A program made the translations under genes and the position numbers. A model generated the notes under the pieces. It had not been told where the DNA came from. It worked only from the letters and a program-made list of their open reading frames with translations, and did not search any database. DNA of 64,000 nucleotides. It comes from Acinetobacter chinensis (GTDB lineage Bacteria > Pseudomonadota > Gammaproteobacteria > Pseudomonadales > Moraxellaceae). The stretch is from positions 496,001-560,000 of the forward strand of contig NZ_CP032134.1 in assembly GCF_002165375.2 (NCBI RefSeq), read 5' to 3'. This document shows positions 59,849 to 64,000 of the stretch, one piece after another (position 1 is the stretch's first letter; every line of letters starts with the position of its first letter).

Positions 59849-61036
59849 TTGAAAAAATTACCGCTTTATGTCTATTACCTGCTGATTGCTCAGGCATTTA
59901 ATTTAATTGCAGCAGTACTGTCCGTTACTGTTGCTGCCATTGTCGGTTTAAAACTTGCACCGAGTCAGGCGCTGGCGACCACGCCTTATGGCTTGCAGTT
60001 CCTTGCCATGCTGCTGACCACTTTTATTTTTTCTGGTTTAATGAAGAAAATGGGTCGCCATACTGTTTTTCAGTTTGGCTGTCTCTGTCTTTTTTCTGCA
60101 GGATTGACCGGATTTTTTGCACTTCAGTATGAACATTTTTATTTACTGTGTCTGAGCCATTTTTTGCTGGGACTGTTTATTTCTACGGCAAATTTTTACC
60201 GTTTCGCAGCTTCTGACCGTCTTGAGGCAAGCCTGATTCCAAAAGCAACCGCAATGGTTATTTCTGGTGGTGTGATTGCAGCAATCGTAGCTCCGGTACT
60301 GGCTATTCAGTTTCAGCAAGTGCATGGCTTACCTGATTTTACGGCCATTTATCTGATATTCAGTGGACTGGCTTTACTGCTTTCACCTGTTCTGTATGTA
60401 TGGAATCAGAAATTTAAAGTACAGCAGATACCTCAGATCAGTTCTGAGTCATCAGTACAGCCTGGATTATCTGTCAGTCTGATACTGGTTGCGGTCATCA
60501 GTGGTGCATTCGCATTTTATATTATGAATGTGATGATGATTATGTCTTCCCTGCATTTAAAGGAACATCATTCATTTCAGTACGCTTCGGTTTCCATTCA
60601 GCTGCATGTACTTGCAATGTTCATCCCTTCATTTTTTGTGTCCAGACTGATACAGCGCTGGGGTACACAGTCTGTGATTTATAGCGGTTTTATTCTGCTG
60701 ATGCTGTCATCACTGATCCCTGCATTTACTCAGGCGAGTCTGTATATCAATATTTCTTTGATTGTGCTGGGTGTGGGGTGGAATTTTGCGTATTCAGGTG
60801 CATCGACGCTTATTGCAGGTTTAAATGAACAGCAGAAGCATCGTATACAGGGACTGAATGAAACAGTGATTGCACTGTTTGCAACACTGGGGGCATTTTT
60901 ACCTGCACCAATCCTGATTGCATTTGGATGGAAAAATGCAAACCTGTTGGCGTTGTCCATCTGTGTGATTGTTTTTATGATTCTGATTTTTTTAAACCGG
61001 AAGATGAAGCAGGGAACAGAAGCAGTATCTTCCTGA
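59849..61036 (+). CDS. MFS transporter
   Basis: This protein of about 395 aa has 12 membrane helices in two six-helix halves. The cytoplasmic loop GLMKKMGRHTVFQFG (about residues 63-77) matches the MFS loop 2-3 motif, and VSRLIQRWGTQSVIYSG is its counterpart in the second half. The start is uncertain: a TTG at 59849 has the SD GGAAG six bases upstream, while the longer frame begins at a TTG at 59831. No substrate signature is visible. It lies 90 bases after acnA, past the terminator, with no partner gene. Confidence 0.85.
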   Translation: MKKLPLYVYYLLIAQAFNLIAAVLSVTVAAIVGLKLAPSQALATTPYGLQFLAMLLTTFIFSGLMKKMGRHTVFQFGCLCLFSAGLTGFFALQYEHFYLLCLSHFLLGLFISTANFYRFAASDRLEASLIPKATAMVISGGVIAAIVAPVLAIQFQQVHGLPDFTAIYLIFSGLALLLSPVLYVWNQKFKVQQIPQISSESSVQPGLSVSLILVAVISGAFAFYIMNVMMIMSSLHLKEHHSFQYASVSIQLHVLAMFIPSFFVSRLIQRWGTQSVIYSGFILLMLSSLIPAFTQASLYINISLIVLGVGWNFAYSGASTLIAGLNEQQKHRIQGLNETVIALFATLGAFLPAPILIAFGWKNANLLALSICVIVFMILIFLNRKMKQGTEAVSS

Positions 61037-61139
61037 AATAAGGGATAGCGCGCTAAGTTTTCAGTAGTTCAGGGATCTGGTTTTATTTCTCATTCTTAGT
61101 ATGTATTTTTGCTAAAATGGCAGTAATATTTTAAAGCCG

Positions 61140-61925
61140 ATGTATGTAATGACTGATCTTCCTCATGATGATGAATATGACCGCCGTTTTGCCGGTGTTG
61201 CTAGAATTTATGGCGATGAAGCATTTAATCATTATGAAAACAGTCATGTCATGGTTATTGGTATCGGTGGTGTCGGCTCATGGGCGGTGGAAGCTCTGGC
61301 ACGTACAGGTGTGGGTGAGCTGACACTGGTCGATATGGACTCGATTGCTGCATCCAACATTAACCGTCAGTTACCTGCCATGACATCAACGCTGGGCTAT
61401 GAAAAAATTGAAGTCATGGCAGAACGCTGCCGTCAGATCAATCCACGGATCAGAATCAATCTGATTGAAGATTATTTAAGTCCTGAAAATATTAAGGAAC
61501 TGCTGGTGGAAGCACCTGACTTAATTCTGGACTGTATTGATGACGTGAAAGCAAAACTGGCTCTGATGCTGCATTGCCGTTTCAATAAAATTCCTCTGAT
61601 TGTTTCGGGTGGGGCAGGTGGAAAACTTGATCCTTTAAAAATCAGAGTTGCGGATTTATCCAGAACAGAACAGGACCCAATGCTGGCGAAACTCCGGACT
61701 CAGTTACGGGGCATGGGCATCTGTAAAAAGCCGAAAGATAAATTTGGAATCACCTGCGTGTATTCAGTTGATAACCCATTTTCCAGTGCAGATGTTTGTC
61801 CGAGCGCAGGTTTACGCTGTGGTGGTTATGGTTCGGCAGTGGTGGTCACTTCAAGTTTTGCCATGGTTGCTGTGGCAGAAGTGCTGAAAAAACTGGATGC
61901 GCTGAACGCAAAGAAAAAATCTTAA
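61140..61925 (+). CDS. tcdA: tRNA threonylcarbamoyladenosine dehydratase TcdA
   Basis: TcdA (CsdL) cyclises N6-threonylcarbamoyladenosine to ct6A at tRNA position 37, using ATP. The 261 aa have the E1-like nucleotide motif VIGIGGVGSWAVEALARTG (about residues 37-55), LVDMDSIAASNINRQLPA and the late KFGITCVYS followed by VCPSAGLRCGGYGS. It may start three codons later (ATG 61149). It ends 28 bases before the convergent CdsA-like gene, with no terminator visible between them. Confidence 0.95.
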   Translation: MYVMTDLPHDDEYDRRFAGVARIYGDEAFNHYENSHVMVIGIGGVGSWAVEALARTGVGELTLVDMDSIAASNINRQLPAMTSTLGYEKIEVMAERCRQINPRIRINLIEDYLSPENIKELLVEAPDLILDCIDDVKAKLALMLHCRFNKIPLIVSGGAGGKLDPLKIRVADLSRTEQDPMLAKLRTQLRGMGICKKPKDKFGITCVYSVDNPFSSADVCPSAGLRCGGYGSAVVVTSSFAMVAVAEVLKKLDALNAKKKS

Positions 61926-61953
61926 TGCTTCAGCGCACCCGATCAGTAAGTTT

Positions 61954-62895
61954 TTAGCTCCACCAGTAACGCAGAATATGGAAGAAAATTGGCGCTGAAA
62001 AACAGATCGAGTCAATTCGGTCGAGCATTCCGCCGTGACCCTGAATCAGGTTGCCCCAGTCCTTGACACCACGGTCACGTTTGATAGCTGACATGACCAG
62101 TCCACCAAAGAAACCGAAGATACAGACAATAAAACCAATCAGTGCAGCCTGCCAGTAAGTAAATGGCGTTAACCATGCCATAGCCACACCGAGTGCAGTT
62201 GCCAGTACAATCCCGCCCAGTAAGCCCTCAATGGTTTTTGATGGCGAAAGTACAGGGGCAACTTTATGTTTTCCGAACAGCTTGCCGCAGACATACTGCA
62301 GAACATCGGATGCCTGAACCACCATAATCAGCCAGATTGCCAGCCAGATTTTTTCACCGTCAAATCCTGGAAGTTTCAGATTCAGTAAAGCAGGAACGTG
62401 TGAAATACAGAAAACGCTGACCATCAGTCCCCATTGAATTTTTGCACTGCGCTCCAGGAAGAGGGTGGTATCTTCTGCTTTCAGGCTGGCAATCGGCACC
62501 AGTAAAAAAACATAAAGTGGAATAAAAATGGAATACAGTCCGTACCAGTCGGTATATACCAGGTAGTACTGGTAGGGAATAACAAAATAAAAGGCAATCA
62601 GTAAAGGAAAATAGTCGCCCCGACGTGTAGGAAGCAGGCTGATGAATTCCCGAAGTGCGAACAGTGAAATAATCCCGAACAGGATAATAAATGCTGTTTT
62701 ACCCAGGGTGATTGCCACGGCCAGCACAATCAGCATGACCCACCAGGCATTGATTCTGGCATTTAAATTGTCAATGACAGGAGCAGGCTGTGAACCGGCC
62801 TTACGTTTTAAAATGAAACCGATGGTAGATGCAATAACCAGGATTGCACTGAAAATGGAAAAAAGCAGATAAGTCTGTTGAATATGATTAAACAT
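61954..62895 (-). CDS. CdsA-like phosphatidate cytidylyltransferase family protein
   Basis: This 313-aa membrane protein has about eight helices and the CTP-transferase C-terminal signature: HKVAPVLSPSKTIEGLLGG, then SAIKRDRGVKDWGNLIQGHGGMLDRIDS (about residues 225-298). This would make CDP-diacylglycerol from phosphatidate. The length fits the CdsA paralogues (YnbB-type) rather than main CdsA, which is usually beside uppS/dxr. Its ATG overlaps the stop of the acyltransferase gene by one base (TAATG), so the two are translated together. Confidence 0.88.
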   Translation of the reverse strand: MFNHIQQTYLLFSIFSAILVIASTIGFILKRKAGSQPAPVIDNLNARINAWWVMLIVLAVAITLGKTAFIILFGIISLFALREFISLLPTRRGDYFPLLIAFYFVIPYQYYLVYTDWYGLYSIFIPLYVFLLVPIASLKAEDTTLFLERSAKIQWGLMVSVFCISHVPALLNLKLPGFDGEKIWLAIWLIMVVQASDVLQYVCGKLFGKHKVAPVLSPSKTIEGLLGGIVLATALGVAMAWLTPFTYWQAALIGFIVCIFGFFGGLVMSAIKRDRGVKDWGNLIQGHGGMLDRIDSICFSAPIFFHILRYWWS

Positions 62896-63569
62896 TATTG
62901 AAGCTCTTTCTGTTTTAATTCTAAGAGCTGCTGTCTGGCATGCTCAAGGAACTGAGTTTTGTCCCAGTCTGCCGAATGTGTCAAAGGTGCACCAAAAATG
63001 ACGGTGGATAATAAAGGCAGCGGCAAAAATGCACCTTTTGGCATGACCCGTTTTAAGTTGCTGATCCAGACGGGAATGATTTCAACCTGAGGGAACTGCT
63101 GGCTTAAATGAAACAGGCCACTTTTAAAATTTAACAGTTCAGTATCATCACTTAAATTTCGCGTACCTTCAGGGAAAAAAATAATGGAATCGCCCTGACT
63201 TAAGGCTTCCTTGATACTGGCAAGCGGGTCACTGTTTTGATTGCCCTGACGCTGAATGGTAATGCCTGAAAAAGTTTCCTGAATCAGAAAACGTCGGATA
63301 CCATCTTTTAACCAGTAATCCGATGCAGCAACAGGACGGGTCATACGGCGCACAGGGGTTGGCAGTGATGACCACAGCAGAATAAAGTCGATATGACTGT
63401 TGTGATTTGCATAATAAATCCTCTGTTTCAGTTCGGGTTCACATCCGGTCCATAAACTGCGGGCACCTGTCAGCAGTCGTGCTCCTCTGCGAACCACAAA
63501 GGAAATACTTCTGGCAATGGGACGGGACACAAGTTTTGAAGAAGATTTTGTTGGCTGATTTTCTGTCAT
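62895..63569 (-). CDS. 1-acylglycerol-3-phosphate acyltransferase-like protein (PlsC family)
   Basis: This 224-aa protein has the acyltransferase HxxxxD motif in NHNSHIDFILLW (His about 57, Asp about 62) and the FPEGTRN motif (about 134-140). These are the two catalytic/glycerol-phosphate binding blocks of PlsC-type enzymes. It has no long membrane segment, but a basic N-terminus. It should acylate lysophosphatidate or a related lysophospholipid and feed the CdsA-like enzyme, with which it overlaps by one base. It heads the two-gene operon. Confidence 0.9.
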   Translation of the reverse strand: MTENQPTKSSSKLVSRPIARSISFVVRRGARLLTGARSLWTGCEPELKQRIYYANHNSHIDFILLWSSLPTPVRRMTRPVAASDYWLKDGIRRFLIQETFSGITIQRQGNQNSDPLASIKEALSQGDSIIFFPEGTRNLSDDTELLNFKSGLFHLSQQFPQVEIIPVWISNLKRVMPKGAFLPLPLLSTVIFGAPLTHSADWDKTQFLEHARQQLLELKQKELQ

Positions 63570-63704
63570 ATCTGTATTCTGATCGTCTCTTTGTTTTACC
63601 GGTTTATCTTTTTTGCTGTATTAAAGCTGAGTGCATACAGGTTGCCTGATGCAGACCAATCCACTAAAGTGATCTTATATTAAACAAATATTCCAGTTTC
63701 GCCT

Positions 63705-64000
63705 ATGAGTAATAAAATCAGAAACACTCAGCGTTATAATTTTCTTTCTGCTTTTTTTGCCTTTCTTCTGTGGGGGGGTTGGTCTTTTTATATCAATATG
63801 AGTCAGGGTGGTCTAAAGGTCGGCATTATTTCTGGACTGGCGCAGGGAATCTGCAGTTTTATTATTACTTTATTTATTACCTTTTTAATTGAAAAGCAGT
63901 TTAATTTTTATAAATCTGTCCCTGCCAGACTGATTTTACCTCCAGTCTGTACCGTACTGTTTACAGGGAGCTGCCTGGTACTGGTGCATACACTGATTCA
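63705..64000 (+). CDS. Small multi-helix membrane protein of unknown function (partial)
   Basis: The frame begins at ATG 63705 and runs off the right edge after 98 complete codons. It starts MSNKIRNTQRYNFLSAFFAF and shows hydrophobic helices at about residues 12-28, 39-61 and 75-96, with IEKQFNFYKSVPARLI between the second and third. The pattern is that of a small integral membrane protein. It is divergent from the acyltransferase gene across 135 AT-rich bases. No SD stands out. The function is unknown. Confidence 0.7.
   Translation, partial: MSNKIRNTQRYNFLSAFFAFLLWGGWSFYINMSQGGLKVGIISGLAQGICSFIITLFITFLIEKQFNFYKSVPARLILPPVCTVLFTGSCLVLVHTLI

Noticed and set aside
1..64000. CRISPR arrays, tRNA or rRNA genes, insertion sequences, prophage or defence modules
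   Set aside because: I saw no regularly spaced repeats, no cloverleaf-type or rRNA-like conserved stretches, and no transposase, integrase or known defence-domain signatures.

Overview
The window reads as a chromosomal segment of an Acinetobacter-type gammaproteobacterium (Moraxellaceae). The reasons are the leuC-leuD-lipoprotein-leuB cluster close to asd, fimV and truA, the sequence character of LeuB, FimV, TonB and YbaL, and a GC content visibly below 50%. It is densely packed core genome: about 57 protein genes on both strands in short operons, many closed by clear stem-loop/U-tract terminators. I see no rRNA, tRNA, insertion sequence, prophage, integron or CRISPR array. The species cannot be fixed from sequence alone.

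Layout. 1-4.35 kb: the tail of an unknown gene, then leucine synthesis (leuC, leuD, a lipoprotein gene, leuB). 4.36-8.35 kb: a small lipoprotein, infA, an AraC-type regulator, truA and a cytoplasmic asparaginase. 8.39-12.4 kb: a FimV polar landmark protein encoded as two separate ORFs, then asd. 12.6-16 kb: an EEP-family membrane protein, a 0.3 kb region with a strong hairpin and two tiny ORFs, a small membrane protein, a frameshifted lipoprotein and a late lipid A acyltransferase. 16.1-21.4 kb: uup and slyX (divergent), a PIN/NYN-like protein, an SDR oxidoreductase divergent from an HxlR regulator, and a one-TM protein before topA. 21.4-31.7 kb: topA, Nudix, a metzincin-like metalloprotease, HdeD, an AhpD-like protein, glycerate kinase, a UvrD-type helicase, an RRM protein, an ASCH protein, a DUF6586-like protein and a small acidic protein. 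31.7-37.4 kb: ybaL, rpmG-rpmB, a coniferyl-aldehyde-type dehydrogenase divergent from a TetR regulator, and purU. 37.5-43.7 kb: tonB-exbB-exbD, an AraC regulator divergent from an EamA exporter, yihY, wrbA and a zinc-ribbon/glycine-zipper protein. 43.9-50 kb: a secretory-lipase-type lipoprotein, an LCM-type methyltransferase, nagZ and prc. 50-56.9 kb: an MHYT-GGDEF-EAL protein, prfC, two related lipoproteins and a TatD-family nuclease. 56.98-64 kb: acnA interrupted by an in-frame TGA, an MFS transporter, tcdA, an acyltransferase/CdsA-like pair and a partial membrane protein.

Cell-envelope functions recur (FimV, LpxL-type acyltransferase, TonB/Exb, NagZ, Prc, acyltransferase/CdsA-like pair, several lipoproteins) and mix with translation and informational genes (infA, truA, rpmB/G, prfC, topA, uup, tcdA). 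The most notable points are the in-frame stop in acnA, the FimV gene split exactly at its membrane boundary, the one-base frameshift in a lipoprotein gene, a candidate small-RNA/small-ORF locus at 13.7-14.0 kb, and well-formed operator palindromes between divergent regulator/target pairs. I found no clear new multi-gene defence or mobile system, and I do not claim one.
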